Source of the DNA: Humimonas sp964465015
GTDB lineage: Bacteria; Gemmatimonadota; Gemmatimonadetes; Palauibacterales; Palauibacteraceae
Assembly: GCA_964465015.1 (NCBI GenBank)
Contig: CAYXHP010000068.1
Coordinates: forward strand, 12,341 to 76,340
Direction of reading: 5' to 3'
DNA length: 64,000 nt
In this document: positions 17,688 to 27,785 of the stretch, in pieces
Numbering within the stretch: the stretch's first letter is position 1
How the letters are laid out: every line of letters begins with the position of its first letter
Position numbers and translations under genes: made by a program
Notes under the pieces: generated by a model
What the model saw: the letters and a program-made list of their open reading frames with translations, nothing else
Told to the model about the DNA's origin: nothing
The model's database searches: none

Positions 17688-18463
17688 CCGGGTCCCCGGC
17701 CCCGCCCGCCTCGACCCGGGGCCGGCGGCCTCCGCCGGGCCTCGTCGATCAGCGCCCGGACGCGGGCCGTGAGTCGCTGGACGTCTTCCTCGCTCTCCGG
17801 GCTTCCGCGGGCCGGGACCGGCTCCAGGATCCGGACCACGGCCCTCGCCCTCCCGAACGCCAGGGAGCCCCGGGCCAGTGCCTGCCGGGTCCCGCTCACG
17901 GCCAGGGGGAGGACGGGCGCACCGGTCTCCAGGGCGAGGCGGAAAGCGCCCTGGTGGAACGGTAGGAGCTCCTCCGCGGGTGCGCGTGTTCCCTCCGGGA
18001 AGAGGATCACCGACACTCCGCGTTCGATCCACCGACGGAGCCGGTCCGAGGCCCGGCGGCGGCTCTCCGGATCCCGCCGCCGCACGCCGACGTCCCCGAC
18101 CATCCACATCATGAGGCCCATGAAGGGAATTCTCAGGATGGCCCGCTTGGAGAGCCACTTCATCTCCCACGGGAGGCAGCCGACCAGAACCACGTCCGCC
18201 ATGGACTCGTGGTTGCACACGACCACGTAGGGTCGGCTCCGGTCCGCCGGCAGGCGTCCCTCGACGCGGACCGACCAGAAGGGGTTCACGGCGACCGCCG
18301 CGCGCGCACACAGGCGAAAGGCTCGGCCCGCGATCACCCGGCGTCGATCCCACCACGCGGTGGTGGCCCACGCGAGGGTCACGAGGGGGGTCCAGGCCAC
18401 GACGAGGAGCGCCCACAGGAGCCACACGAGCGCCGAGACGAGGAGGAGCGCGAGACGAGGCAT
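17684..18463 (-). CDS. 1-acyl-sn-glycerol-3-phosphate acyltransferase (PlsC family)
   Basis: A 259-residue membrane acyltransferase that would add the second acyl chain to lysophosphatidate. N-terminal hydrophobic segment (residues 4-37), catalytic CNHESMADVVLVG (NHX4D variant), then FPEGTRAPAE in the glycerophosphate-binding motif and VLPLAVSGT. ATG at 18463 is preferred; GGAGAG sits directly against it, so a slightly later start is possible. The C-terminus is Arg/Pro/Gly-rich. It is divergent from the ETF:quinone oxidoreductase gene, with 216 bases between them. Confidence 0.9.
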   Translation of the reverse strand: MPRLALLLVSALVWLLWALLVVAWTPLVTLAWATTAWWDRRRVIAGRAFRLCARAAVAVNPFWSVRVEGRLPADRSRPYVVVCNHESMADVVLVGCLPWEMKWLSKRAILRIPFMGLMMWMVGDVGVRRRDPESRRRASDRLRRWIERGVSVILFPEGTRAPAEELLPFHQGAFRLALETGAPVLPLAVSGTRQALARGSLAFGRARAVVRILEPVPARGSPESEEDVQRLTARVRALIDEARRRPPAPGRGGRGRGPG

Positions 18464-18679
18464 CTCTCCGTGGAGGATGGCTTCGCGTCGGGGCCGGGGC
18501 AAACGCGGCGGGGCTCGACGAATGGATCCGCCGCGACCGCCCGCGGACAGGGTCCGGGGCCTCGTGAGGACGCCGCCCGCCGGCTGGACGAAGCTCCGAG
18601 GGAGGCATATCGTGCACGCCGATCGCCTCGCGGCCGCGGCCGCCGACGGAGCGCACCCGCAGGAAGGACGAAGCCACCG

Positions 18680-20371
18680 ATGAGCGGAGCGGGCCAGGCG
18701 CCTCCTCCCCACGCCGGCGAGGAGTTCGTACCCGCCGACTACCAGCCGCCGCTGCCGGAGCGCTTTCTCCTCCACGAGGAGCCGGGCGAGGAGGCCGTGC
18801 CCCTGGACGTGCTGTTCGTGGGTGGCGGGCCCGCCGGCCTGGCGGGAGCGATCGAGCTGGCCCGCCTGTCGCGGGCCGCCGGCGAGAGCGGGGAAGGGCC
18901 CGCCGACCTCGAGATCGGCGTGCTCGAGAAGGCGGCGTCGCTCGGTGAGCACTGCCTGTCGGGAGCCGTCGTCCGCCCCGGTCCCTTCCGGGAGCTGTTC
19001 CCGGACGTCGCCGAGGAGGATCTCCCCTTCCGCATGCGCGCCCCGGAGGACCGGGTCTATCTCCTCACGAAGCGCGGACATTTTCGACTGCCCACGCCTC
19101 CCACCATGCACAACACCGGAAGCCACGTTGCCTCGATCTGCGAGATCGTCCGCTGGATGGGCGAGCGAGCCGAGGAGCTCGGAGTCAACGTGTTCACGGG
19201 GTTCCCGGCCGAGGCCCTGCTCGTCGGAGAGCGCGGCGTGGTCGGTGTGCGCACGACGCCCACCGGCCTGGACCGGAGCGGGGAGCCGGGGAGCGGCTAC
19301 ATGCCGCCCACGGACATCTCCGCGCGGGTGACGGTCCTGGCCGAGGGGACGCGCGGCTCCCTCACCTCCGCCTGGCTGGACTGGCAGAAGATCGAGTCGC
19401 CCAACGCCCAGATCTACGCGCTCGGGGTCAAGGAGCTGTGGCGCGTGCCCTCCGCGCCGGACGCCATCATCCACACCCTGGGATGGCCGCTGCCCGACGA
19501 CGCGTTCGGAGGGAGCTTCGTCTATCCGATGGGGGAGGACCTCGTGGCGCTCGGAGTGGTGGTGGGTCTCGATTATCCCGAGGCCGACCTGGACGCGCAC
19601 GTGCTCCTGCAACGGCTCAAGACGCATCCGCTCGTCGCGGAGCTCCTCGACGGAGGCGAGGTGGAGGAGTGGGGCGCCAAGACGATCCCCGAGGGAGGCT
19701 TCCACGCCCTTCCCGAGCGGCTGCACGGGGGAGGGCTGGTGGTCGTAGGCGACGCGGCCGGCTTCGTGGACGTTGCGTCGCTGAAGGGGATCCACTACGC
19801 CGTCCACTCCGGGATGCTGGCGGCCCGGGCCATCTTCCGGGCCCTGCAGGAGGACGACGTGTCGGAGAGCGGTCTGCGTGCCTACGATGCGGTCATCCGG
19901 GAGAGCTTCGTGGTCCACGACCTGTACCGGACGCGCAACATGCGGCTCGCCTTCAAGGAGGGCGGCCTGTACCGGGGCGGGCTCAAGTCCGGGCTCATGA
20001 CTCTCACGGGCGGCCGGTGGCCGGGCCGCAGGATCCCGGCCCTGGCGGACGCGCTCGAGCCCCGATCCCGATCCGGGAGTCGCGGGCTCACGCCGGATGG
20101 CGAGCGGTCCTTCTCCAAGGAGGACGCGGTCTACCGCTCCGGCAACACGACGCGCGACGACCTCCCATCCCACCTCTTGGTGGGCGAGGACGTGCCGGGG
20201 CGGGTGGCGGACTTCTACGCTCACATGTGCCCGGCGGGCGTGTACGAGCGGGAGGACGATCGGCTGGTCGTCAACGCGCCCAATTGCGTCGACTGCAAGG
20301 CGACCGACGTGCTGGGTCCCCGCTGGACCCCCCGCGAGGGAGGGAGCGGGCCCGGCTACCAGCGCATGTAG
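18680..20371 (+). CDS. electron-transfer flavoprotein:quinone oxidoreductase, one Fe-S ligand missing
   Basis: A 563-residue FAD protein that passes electrons from ETF (acyl-CoA dehydrogenation) to quinone. The FAD-binding GGGPAGLAGAIELARL starts near residue 54. GEHCLSGAV, GVKELWRVP and KGIHYAVHSGMLAARAIF are all ETF-QO landmarks. The C-terminal ferredoxin-like part has Cys517 (CPAGVYE), Cys536 and Cys539 (NCVDCKATD). The family motif is NCVHCKTCD, so the fourth cluster ligand is Thr542 (codon ACC at 20303-20305) instead of Cys. The end of the protein (GGSGPGYQRM) still matches the family, so this is not a truncation. ATG at 18680 is the start that gives the usual N-terminus. ETF subunits are not in the window. 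Confidence 0.9.
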   Translation: MSGAGQAPPPHAGEEFVPADYQPPLPERFLLHEEPGEEAVPLDVLFVGGGPAGLAGAIELARLSRAAGESGEGPADLEIGVLEKAASLGEHCLSGAVVRPGPFRELFPDVAEEDLPFRMRAPEDRVYLLTKRGHFRLPTPPTMHNTGSHVASICEIVRWMGERAEELGVNVFTGFPAEALLVGERGVVGVRTTPTGLDRSGEPGSGYMPPTDISARVTVLAEGTRGSLTSAWLDWQKIESPNAQIYALGVKELWRVPSAPDAIIHTLGWPLPDDAFGGSFVYPMGEDLVALGVVVGLDYPEADLDAHVLLQRLKTHPLVAELLDGGEVEEWGAKTIPEGGFHALPERLHGGGLVVVGDAAGFVDVASLKGIHYAVHSGMLAARAIFRALQEDDVSESGLRAYDAVIRESFVVHDLYRTRNMRLAFKEGGLYRGGLKSGLMTLTGGRWPGRRIPALADALEPRSRSGSRGLTPDGERSFSKEDAVYRSGNTTRDDLPSHLLVGEDVPGRVADFYAHMCPAGVYEREDDRLVVNAPNCVDCKATDVLGPRWTPREGGSGPGYQRM

Positions 20372-20416
20372 CCGGATCCCCGGGCCGGCGGTAAGAGACG
20401 GGGCGAGGGGGGCAGG

Positions 20417-21187
20417 ATGGGCGAAGCCTACGAGGCCGAGCACCGTGGTCGTCTCTTCCACCTCGTGTGGCCGGCGGCCTCCTACCTGTTCACCAACCTG
20501 ACGGCCGCGGTGGGCGCTCTGCTCTTCTTCGTCCTCAACCGCACGACCGTGGTCGGCCGCGATCGGCTTCCCCAGGGGCGCAACATCCTCCTCCTCTCCA
20601 ATCACCAGTCGATGATCGACAGCTGGCTGGTCGGGATCTCGGCGTACTACCCGCAGTCCTTCTGGCGCCCCTGGCTCATCCCGTGGAACCCCGCCGCGCG
20701 CGAGAACTTCTTCAAGAACCCGCTGCTGGCCCTGTTCTCGGACCTGTGGAAGGCGATTCCCATCCGTGAGGGGCGGCGGGACTACAGGGCCCTGTACCGC
20801 ATGCTGCGGGCGCTTCGGGACGGCGTCATGGTCCTGTTCCCGGAAGGGACGCGATCCAGGGACGGCAGCATCGGACCGGGGCGGCCGGGCGCCGGCCTCC
20901 TGGCTCTCGGGACCAAGGCGAGCGTCGTGCCGGTGACCATCGAGGGCATGGACCGCGTGCTGCCGATCGGGAGCGTGGTGCCGCGCGTCGGGCGGCGAGT
21001 CTACGTGTACTTCGGCGAGCCGATCGACTACTCGGACTTCGAGGACCGGCCCCGCTCCAAGGAGACGGCTCAGGAGCTCGTGGACCGGGTGATGGAGGTG
21101 CTGCGTGCCCAGCAGCGCGCACTGCAGAGGATCCGGGCGGCGCGGTCGCCGGACCGCCCGTCCACCTCCGCAGGCGACCTGAGGTGA
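20417..21187 (+). CDS. lysophospholipid acyltransferase (PlsC family)
   Basis: 256 residues, second PlsC-like enzyme of the region. N-terminal helix LVWPAASYLFTNLTAAVGALLFFV, catalytic LSNHQSMIDSWL (NHX4D), then FPEGTRSRDGSIGPGRPGAG and a PVTIEGMDRVLP block. The FPEGTRS form and total length match bacterial 1-acylglycerol-3-phosphate acyltransferases. GAGGGGGGCAGG precedes ATG 20417. It lies 45 bases after the quinone oxidoreductase gene, likely in the same transcript, joining fatty-acid oxidation with phospholipid building (inference). It converges with rocD 25 bases away. Confidence 0.88.
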   Translation: MGEAYEAEHRGRLFHLVWPAASYLFTNLTAAVGALLFFVLNRTTVVGRDRLPQGRNILLLSNHQSMIDSWLVGISAYYPQSFWRPWLIPWNPAARENFFKNPLLALFSDLWKAIPIREGRRDYRALYRMLRALRDGVMVLFPEGTRSRDGSIGPGRPGAGLLALGTKASVVPVTIEGMDRVLPIGSVVPRVGRRVYVYFGEPIDYSDFEDRPRSKETAQELVDRVMEVLRAQQRALQRIRAARSPDRPSTSAGDLR

Positions 21188-21212
21188 CGGGCGGCCCGGA
21201 CGCCGTGCCGGG

Positions 21213-22454
21213 TCAGGCCAGGTCGACGCCTTCGCCGCGCACGACCGGCTCGATCGCCTCGAGCGCCTCCTCGAGGATCTCGCGTGTGGCGACCAGGGGC
21301 GGGGCGAACCGGATGACCTGGTGGTGCGTCTCCTTGGCCAGGATCCCGCGGTCCATGAGAGCCTCGCAGAAGGGCCGCGCCGTTCCCGAGGTCTCCTTGA
21401 TCACCACGCCGATGAGGAGACCCCGGCCCCGGACCTCCTCCACGTGGGGCGAGTCGATGGCCCTGAGTCGGTCCATGAACCAGTCGCCCAGCTCCCGGGC
21501 TCGATCCGGGAGTCGCTCCTCGAGGATGACGCGCAGCGACGCGCTGCCGATGGCCGCGCCCAGCGGATTGCCCCCGAACGTCGAGCCGTGATCGCCGGGC
21601 GTGAACACGTCCATGACCTCCGCGTCGGCCAGGATGCCCGAGACCGGATAGACGCCCCCGCCCAGCGCCTTGCCGACAATGAGGACGTCGCCTCGGGTCC
21701 CGTCCCAGTCCCCGCAGAACAGCCTTCCGGTCCGACCGAGCCCCGTCTGGATCTCATCGTTGAGGAGCAGGACGTCCCGCGCGGCGCAGAGCTCGGCGCA
21801 GCGGGCCAGGTAGCCTTCCGGCGGAACGATGACGCCCCCTTCGCCCTGGATCGGCTCGACCAGGAAGGCCACCGTGTCCTCGGTGATCGCCTCCTCGAGC
21901 GCGTCGACGTCCCCGAACGGGATCACCTCGAAGCCGGGCGTGAACGGGCCGAAGCCGTGACGGTATTGCGCCTCGGTCGAGAATCCGACGATGGTGGTCG
22001 TGCGACCGTGGAAGTTGTTCGCGCAGGCGATGATCCGGGCCTGGCCCTCTGGTACGCCCTTGACCGTGTACCCCCACTTCCGGGCCGCCTTGAGCGCGGT
22101 CTCGACCGCTTCGGCTCCGGTGTTCATGGGGAGCGCCTTCTCGAAGCCTGTCGCCTCGCACAGCTCGTGGAGGAAGGGGCCCATGCGGTCGTTGTGGAAG
22201 GCGCGCGAGGTGAGGGTGATGCGCTCGGACTGCTCGCGCATGGCCTCGAGGATGGCAGGGTGCCGATGGCCCTGGTTGAGCGCCGAATAGGCGCTCAGCA
22301 TGTCCAGATAGCGCTTCCCATCCACATCCCACACGAAGCAGCCCTCCCCGCGCGCGAGGACCACGGGGAGCGGCTTGTAGTTGTGGGCACTCCAGCGCTC
22401 CGCCTCCCGGATGGAGGCCTGGGTTTCCTGACCGGCGGCGGTCGTCGGGCTCAT
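21213..22454 (-). CDS. rocD: ornithine aminotransferase
   Basis: A 413-residue class III PLP enzyme that converts ornithine and 2-oxoglutarate to glutamate semialdehyde and glutamate. Family landmarks: HNYKPLPVVLARGEG, DMLSAYSALNQGHRHP, FHGRT, EPIQGEGGV, DEIQTGLGRTG, and the PLP lysine in GKALGGGVYP. The AYSALNQGHRHP region is characteristic of RocD rather than acetylornithine or GABA aminotransferases. ATG 22454 has CAGGAG eight bases before it. A promoter is read about 90 bases upstream on the minus strand. Proline dehydrogenase or arginase partners are not adjacent. Confidence 0.95.
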   Translation of the reverse strand: MSPTTAAGQETQASIREAERWSAHNYKPLPVVLARGEGCFVWDVDGKRYLDMLSAYSALNQGHRHPAILEAMREQSERITLTSRAFHNDRMGPFLHELCEATGFEKALPMNTGAEAVETALKAARKWGYTVKGVPEGQARIIACANNFHGRTTTIVGFSTEAQYRHGFGPFTPGFEVIPFGDVDALEEAITEDTVAFLVEPIQGEGGVIVPPEGYLARCAELCAARDVLLLNDEIQTGLGRTGRLFCGDWDGTRGDVLIVGKALGGGVYPVSGILADAEVMDVFTPGDHGSTFGGNPLGAAIGSASLRVILEERLPDRARELGDWFMDRLRAIDSPHVEEVRGRGLLIGVVIKETSGTARPFCEALMDRGILAKETHHQVIRFAPPLVATREILEEALEAIEPVVRGEGVDLA

Positions 22455-22541
22455 GTGTGAAACTCCTGGCTCCGGGGTCTCTGGTTTCCGTCGCGCCTCC
22501 CGGGGATGGGAACCGGCGCGGGGACGCGGTGCTCTCGGGCC

Positions 22542-22571
22542 AGCTTAGAGTCCGCGCGGGGGCGCCCGCAA
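22542..22571 (-). promoter_or_regulatory. putative rocD promoter
   Basis: Minus strand TTGCGG (22571-22566), 18 bases, TAAGCT (22547-22542). Expected transcript start near 22535 gives a leader of about 80 bases before the rocD ATG. Confidence 0.45.
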
Positions 22572-22746
22572 GCAGGCGCGGACGGGCTCGGGACGGCGAC
22601 TGGACAGGAGGGCGAGCGCGACGCATCGTGCGGCCGTCAGCCGGTCGGGCCCGTCGCCCGAGCCGGCCGGGCTCGGCTCGCGCCTCTCCTCGGGGACGCC
22701 GGGGGTCGCGGGCTTCCAGGACGAGCGTCTCGCAAGGAGTGCGGGG

Positions 22747-22863
22747 GTGTACTACACGCTGTTCACGATCATGCTGGCGGTGCTCGTGGCCGGGCTCGGC
22801 GCCGGTCTGGCGTTCATCTGGCTGCCGGGTATCCACGACGGCGACGACGGCCACCGGGCGTGA
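22747..22863 (+). CDS. possible 38-residue single-pass membrane protein
   Basis: A short frame in an otherwise empty region. GTG at 22747 is preceded by AAGGAG with about six bases of spacing, the best ribosome site nearby. The predicted peptide begins MYYTLFTIM, has one strongly hydrophobic segment of about 24 residues rich in Leu, Ala, Val and Gly, and ends in an acidic, hydrophilic tail (HDGDDGHRA). Such a shape fits a small inner-membrane protein. No homologue is recognised; it could be chance. Confidence 0.4.
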   Translation: MYYTLFTIMLAVLVAGLGAGLAFIWLPGIHDGDDGHRA

Positions 22864-22873
22864 CGGGTTCCAT

Positions 22874-22936
22874 GTATCACCGGGTGGATCTCGCTGATAT
22901 GCAAGGTGTTAGCATGTGATATCTGACGTATCACCG
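22874..22936. promoter_or_regulatory. operator-like repeat region
   Basis: In a locally AT-richer stretch, GTGATA (22916-22921) and TATCAC (22929-22934) form a perfect six-base inverted repeat around seven bases. A further copy of the half-site lies upstream as GTATCACCG (22874-22882), repeated exactly at 22928-22936. The pattern suggests a binding site for a dimeric regulator acting on the gene at 23068 or another neighbour. The rest of the gap (22864-23067) holds no gene. Confidence 0.35.
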
Positions 22937-23067
22937 CAGCGATGGTACACGGTGGACACGGGGGCCCCTTGGCCTTAAGTTGTTAGACTGTCCCGGTCCT
23001 CCGCGGGTTCCCGTTCGAGGGGACCTCCCGTGAGGGCCGCGCGGAGAACCGTGAGGTGAGGGGGAGA

Positions 23068-23319
23068 ATGACGAAGCATTTTCTCGACGAGAACGGACGG
23101 CGTTGGAAGGCCTGGCGCGCATCTCGAGATGTCTACTGGCCGGACCCCAACGTCAAGCAGCCGGACACCGAGTACGACTCAGTCATCTTCGTGTGCTTCT
23201 CCGATCCACAGCAGCCACAGCGCAGGACGCGCCTGCCGGTGGGGTCCTTCGATGGCCTGGACCCGGAAGCCCTCCGGGAGCAATTCCTGGACGCGACGCC
23301 GGAACCGGCCCCTCGCTAG
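23068..23319 (+). CDS. small conserved-looking protein of unknown function
   Basis: 83 residues, not recognised. ATG at 23068 follows GGGGAGA. The protein begins MTKHFLDENGRRWKAW, has Trp/Tyr-rich N-terminal strands, a central hydrophobic strand VIFVCFSD, then RRTRLPVGSF and an acidic helix PEALREQFLD. The mix of strands and a final helix suggests a small folded domain, perhaps a member of a lineage-specific family. It is followed by a long hairpin and then citrate synthase. No signal peptide or membrane segment. Confidence 0.65.
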   Translation: MTKHFLDENGRRWKAWRASRDVYWPDPNVKQPDTEYDSVIFVCFSDPQQPQRRTRLPVGSFDGLDPEALREQFLDATPEPAPR

Positions 23320-23352
23320 GGGGGAACGGAACAGGGTCGCGGAAACCAGGCT

Positions 23353-23388
23353 GGAGCGCGGGGTCGGGCTCGCCCGGTCCCGCGCTCC
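23353..23388 (+). terminator. 16-base-pair hairpin after the small gene
   Basis: GGAGCGCGGGGTCGGG (23353-23368) pairs with CCCGGTCCCGCGCTCC (23373-23388) around loop CTCG, with two G-U pairs. It begins 34 bases past the stop at 23319. No T-run follows, so it may be a Rho-assisted stop or an RNA-stabilising end rather than a classical intrinsic terminator. The remaining 194 bases to citrate synthase hold nothing else recognised. Confidence 0.55.
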
Positions 23389-23582
23389 CATCGTATCGGC
23401 ACCGGTCCGGAGCCGCTCCGGACGCCTCGTCCACCTCGCGGTCCGCTGACATGTTTCTTGCACCCCGTATGGGACGCCGGGCTCGGCGGGGCCGGCCATC
23501 CGGTGAGACTCGCGGCCCGCCGGGGACGCGCCTCGGCGGCCGGCGAGCAAGGTAACCGACCAGGGAAAGGCACACGCGTACG

Positions 23583-24710
23583 ATGGCGGAACAGATCATG
23601 GCCAAGGGCCTCGAGGGCGTGGTCGTCTCCGAGACCTCCCTCGGATACATCGACGGTCAGCAAGGGAGGCTCCTCTACCGGGGCTTCGACATCCACGACC
23701 TGGCTCGTGAGGCGTCCTTCCTGGAGGCGCTCTACATGCTCTGGCACGATCGGCTGCCGGGGCGCTCCGAGCTCGAGGAGTTCGAGGGCGAGCTGGCCCG
23801 CCGACGCACCCTCTCGCACGGCGTCCTGGGCGTCGTCCGGAGCCTGCCGGAGGACGCCAACCCCATGACCGTCCTCCAGGCGTCGGTGGCGGCGCTGGGC
23901 GCGTACGATGAGGAGGCGGGCGACAACAGCCCGGAGGCCGAGCTCCGCAAGGCCCAACGGCTCGTGGCCCGGATACCGACGGTGATCGCGGCCTTCGACC
24001 GGATCCGGGGCGGCGAGGAGCCGGTGGATCCGGACCCAGAGCTCGGTCACGCGGCGAACTTCCTCTACATGCTCCGCGGCGAGAAGCCCGAGCCTGTCGA
24101 GGCGAAGGCCCTGGACACGAGTCTGCTCCTCTACCTGGAGCACGGGTTCAACGCCTCCACGTTCACCTGTCGGGTGATCGCGTCGACTCTGGCCGACCTG
24201 CACTCGGCGATTGTCGGGGGCATCGGGGCGCTCAAGGGCGAGCTGCACGGCGGAGCGAACGAGAAGGCCATGCGCATGCTCCTGGAGATCGGCTCGGAGG
24301 ACAAGGCCGGGGCGTGGGTGGATCAGGCCCTGGAGGAGCATCGCAAGATCATGGGTTTCGGCCACCGCGTCTACCGGGCCGAGGATCCCCGCGCCACCCA
24401 CCTTCGGGAGATGTCCGAGCGGCTCAGCGAGGAGCTGGGCGATCCGAAGTGGCACCGGATCGCGCGCCGCGTCGAGGAGACGATGCTCGACCGCAAGGGC
24501 ATCCACTGCAACGTCGACTTCTACTGCGGCATCGTCTACTACACGCTCGGTATCCCGCTGGACCTCGACACGCCGCTGTTCGCGGCCGGTCGGGCGGGTG
24601 GGTGGTCGGCGCACGTCATGGAGCAGCACGCCGACAACCGCATCATCCGACCTCGCGCCGAGTACGTGGGCTCCAGGGACCGGAAGTTCGTGGCGCTCGA
24701 CGAGCGCTGA
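23583..24710 (+). CDS. gltA: citrate synthase
   Basis: 375 residues; condenses oxaloacetate and acetyl-CoA. It is the short form without an N-terminal NADH-binding extension. Active-site elements: LHGGANE (His), GFGHRVY (His), and CNVDFYCG (Asp). Start at 23583 has GGGAAAGG upstream; an in-frame ATG at 23598 is an alternative. Some enzymes of this size also use propionyl-CoA (methylcitrate synthase), but no prp genes are nearby and the next gene is isocitrate dehydrogenase, so the TCA role is preferred. A strong intrinsic terminator follows. Confidence 0.92.
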   Translation: MAEQIMAKGLEGVVVSETSLGYIDGQQGRLLYRGFDIHDLAREASFLEALYMLWHDRLPGRSELEEFEGELARRRTLSHGVLGVVRSLPEDANPMTVLQASVAALGAYDEEAGDNSPEAELRKAQRLVARIPTVIAAFDRIRGGEEPVDPDPELGHAANFLYMLRGEKPEPVEAKALDTSLLLYLEHGFNASTFTCRVIASTLADLHSAIVGGIGALKGELHGGANEKAMRMLLEIGSEDKAGAWVDQALEEHRKIMGFGHRVYRAEDPRATHLREMSERLSEELGDPKWHRIARRVEETMLDRKGIHCNVDFYCGIVYYTLGIPLDLDTPLFAAGRAGGWSAHVMEQHADNRIIRPRAEYVGSRDRKFVALDER

Positions 24711-24761
24711 GCCGAACCACCCGGCCGGCTCCCCGTCGACCGGATGCCCGATCGCACAGCG

Positions 24762-24802
24762 GAGCCGTCCGGCGCAGTCGCCGGGCGGCTCTTCGTGTTT
24801 TT
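24762..24802 (+). terminator. intrinsic terminator after citrate synthase
   Basis: GAGCCGTCCGGCG (24762-24774) pairs with CGCCGGGCGGCTC (24779-24791) around loop CAGT, 13 pairs with one G-U. It is followed by TTCGTGTTTTT. The clearest intrinsic terminator in the window; it separates citrate synthase from isocitrate dehydrogenase transcription. Confidence 0.85.
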
Positions 24803-24914
24803 CGCCTACCGGTCGAGGGGAGCCCGTGATATCTTCGCGCGGGCCGAGCTCGTGGCTCGGTCTCCTTCGCTCACGGGGCCTCCTCTCCAGGCCAGACAGG
24901 AGGATGGACGAACG

Positions 24915-26164
<1,250 letters not shown>

Positions 26165-26168
<4 letters not shown>

Positions 26169-27709
26169 CGCCGGTGAATCCGGCCGTATCGCCGATCGAG
26201 CCGGGGACGGAGGAGAAGCCGGTGGAGGTGGTGGACGGCCCGGCCGCCGCCCTGGACGTGGAGCTGGTGGCGGTGGGGCTCGGCCCGGGGACGGCTCCCA
26301 CCGGGGCGGCGGCCGAGCTGGACGCCGAAGCCGGCGGGACCCTGGGTCGGTGGGTCGCGGCCGGCCGGTTTCGCGGTGAGGAAGGAGAGGTGCTGTACGT
26401 GCCGGCGTCGCGGGGCGGCCCCGACCTCCTGGCCGTGGGTCTGGGGGAGGGCGGTACGCCGGCCGGCGAGGCGGTGCGAAAGCTGGCCGGCATCGCGGTC
26501 CGGGAAGCCCGAAGCCGCCGGCTGGGCTCGGTGGCCGTCAGCCTCCCCGAGGGCCTCGGGGCGCCGCTCGAGGAGGCGGTGTGGGCGGCGGCGGAGGGGC
26601 TCGTCCTCGGCGACTGGAGCTTCGAAGAGCTCCGCGGCGCCGAGCTGCGCGAAAAGAGTCCTCCGCGCCCGTCGCGGGCCGCCGTGCACGTCCCGTCGGG
26701 AGAGGTCACCGAGACCCTCCGGGAGGCGGCACGGTCGGGCCGTGCCGTAGCGGCGGCTCAGAACTGGGTGCGCGGCCTGGCCACGCGTCCCGGGAACGTG
26801 GCCACCCCGACCTTCCTGGCCGTGCGGGCGCAGGAGCTGGCCCGCGATCGCGACCTCGAGGTCGAGGTGTGGGAGCCCGACCGGCTGCGCGAGGAGGGCT
26901 TCGGCGGACTCCTGGCCGTGGCGCGGGGATCGGCGGAAGAGCCGCGATTCATGATCCTGCACTATCGCGGCGCCGAGGGGGCTCCGTTCGTGCTGGTGGG
27001 GAAGGGGGTCACGTTCGACGCCGGCGGCATCTCCATCAAGCCGGCCGCCGGCATGGAGGACATGAAGTTCGACATGGCGGGCGGCGCGGCGGTCCTCGGG
27101 GCGATGAGGGCCGCTGCCGATCTCCGGCTCCCGGTCCGGCTGGTGGGGCTGGTCCCTTCCACGGAGAACCTCCCCTCGGGCAGCGCGGTCAAGCCGGCGG
27201 ACGTCATCCGAGGGGTGTCGGGCAAGTCGATCGAGGTGGTCAACACCGACGCGGAGGGCCGCCTGATCCTGTCCGACGCGCTCGCATACGGCTCGCGCCT
27301 CGGCCCGCGCGCCATGGTGGATCTGGCGACGCTCACGGGCGGCTGCGTGGTGGCCCTGGGACACTACGCCAGCGGGCTCATGACGGACGACGACGCGCTC
27401 GCGGCGGAGCTGGAGGAGGCCGGCCGGCGGACGGGCGAGCGCGTGTGGCGCCTCCCCATCTGGAGCGAGTACCGGCGGCAGATGGACTCGACCATCGCCG
27501 ACATCAAGAACAGCGGCGGCCGGGACGGAAGCGCTCTCACCGCCGGCTGTTTTCTCAAGGAGTTCGTGGGGGAGGGCGTCCGCTGGGCGCACCTCGACAT
27601 CGCCGGCACGGCCTGGACCGAGAAGCCGGGACCCTATCAACCGGAGGGAGCGACCGGCGTGGGCGTGCGGCTCCTCATCGACTGGCTTCGTCGCGCTGCC
27701 GAGCACTGA
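26165..27709 (+). CDS. pepA: leucyl aminopeptidase (M17 family)
   Basis: 514 residues, two-metal cytosolic aminopeptidase. GTG at 26165 overlaps the icd stop (GTGA). The N-terminal macrodomain-like region covers residues 1-170. The catalytic domain has VGKGVTFDAGGISIKP (metal Lys and Asp), MKFDMAGGAAVLG, and the M17 signature NTDAEGRLILSDAL, plus the conserved DIAGTAW near the end. It is expected to form hexamers. Cotranscription with icd is likely but no functional link is known. Confidence 0.95.
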
Positions 27710-27785
27710 TCGACGCCGTCGCGCGCGGCCCGAGGGCTGGGGAAGCGGGCCCGCGTCGGGAGCGCTCCTCCTCCTGGCCTTCCTC

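Noticed and set aside
15978..18677. 899-codon minus-strand frame across permease and peptidase genes
   Set aside because: Arg/Gly/Pro-rich translation with no domain; antisense of real genes.
18464..20605. Very long minus-strand open frame continuous with the acyltransferase
   Set aside because: It is antisense to the well-matched quinone oxidoreductase gene; stop codons are rare on all frames at this GC content.
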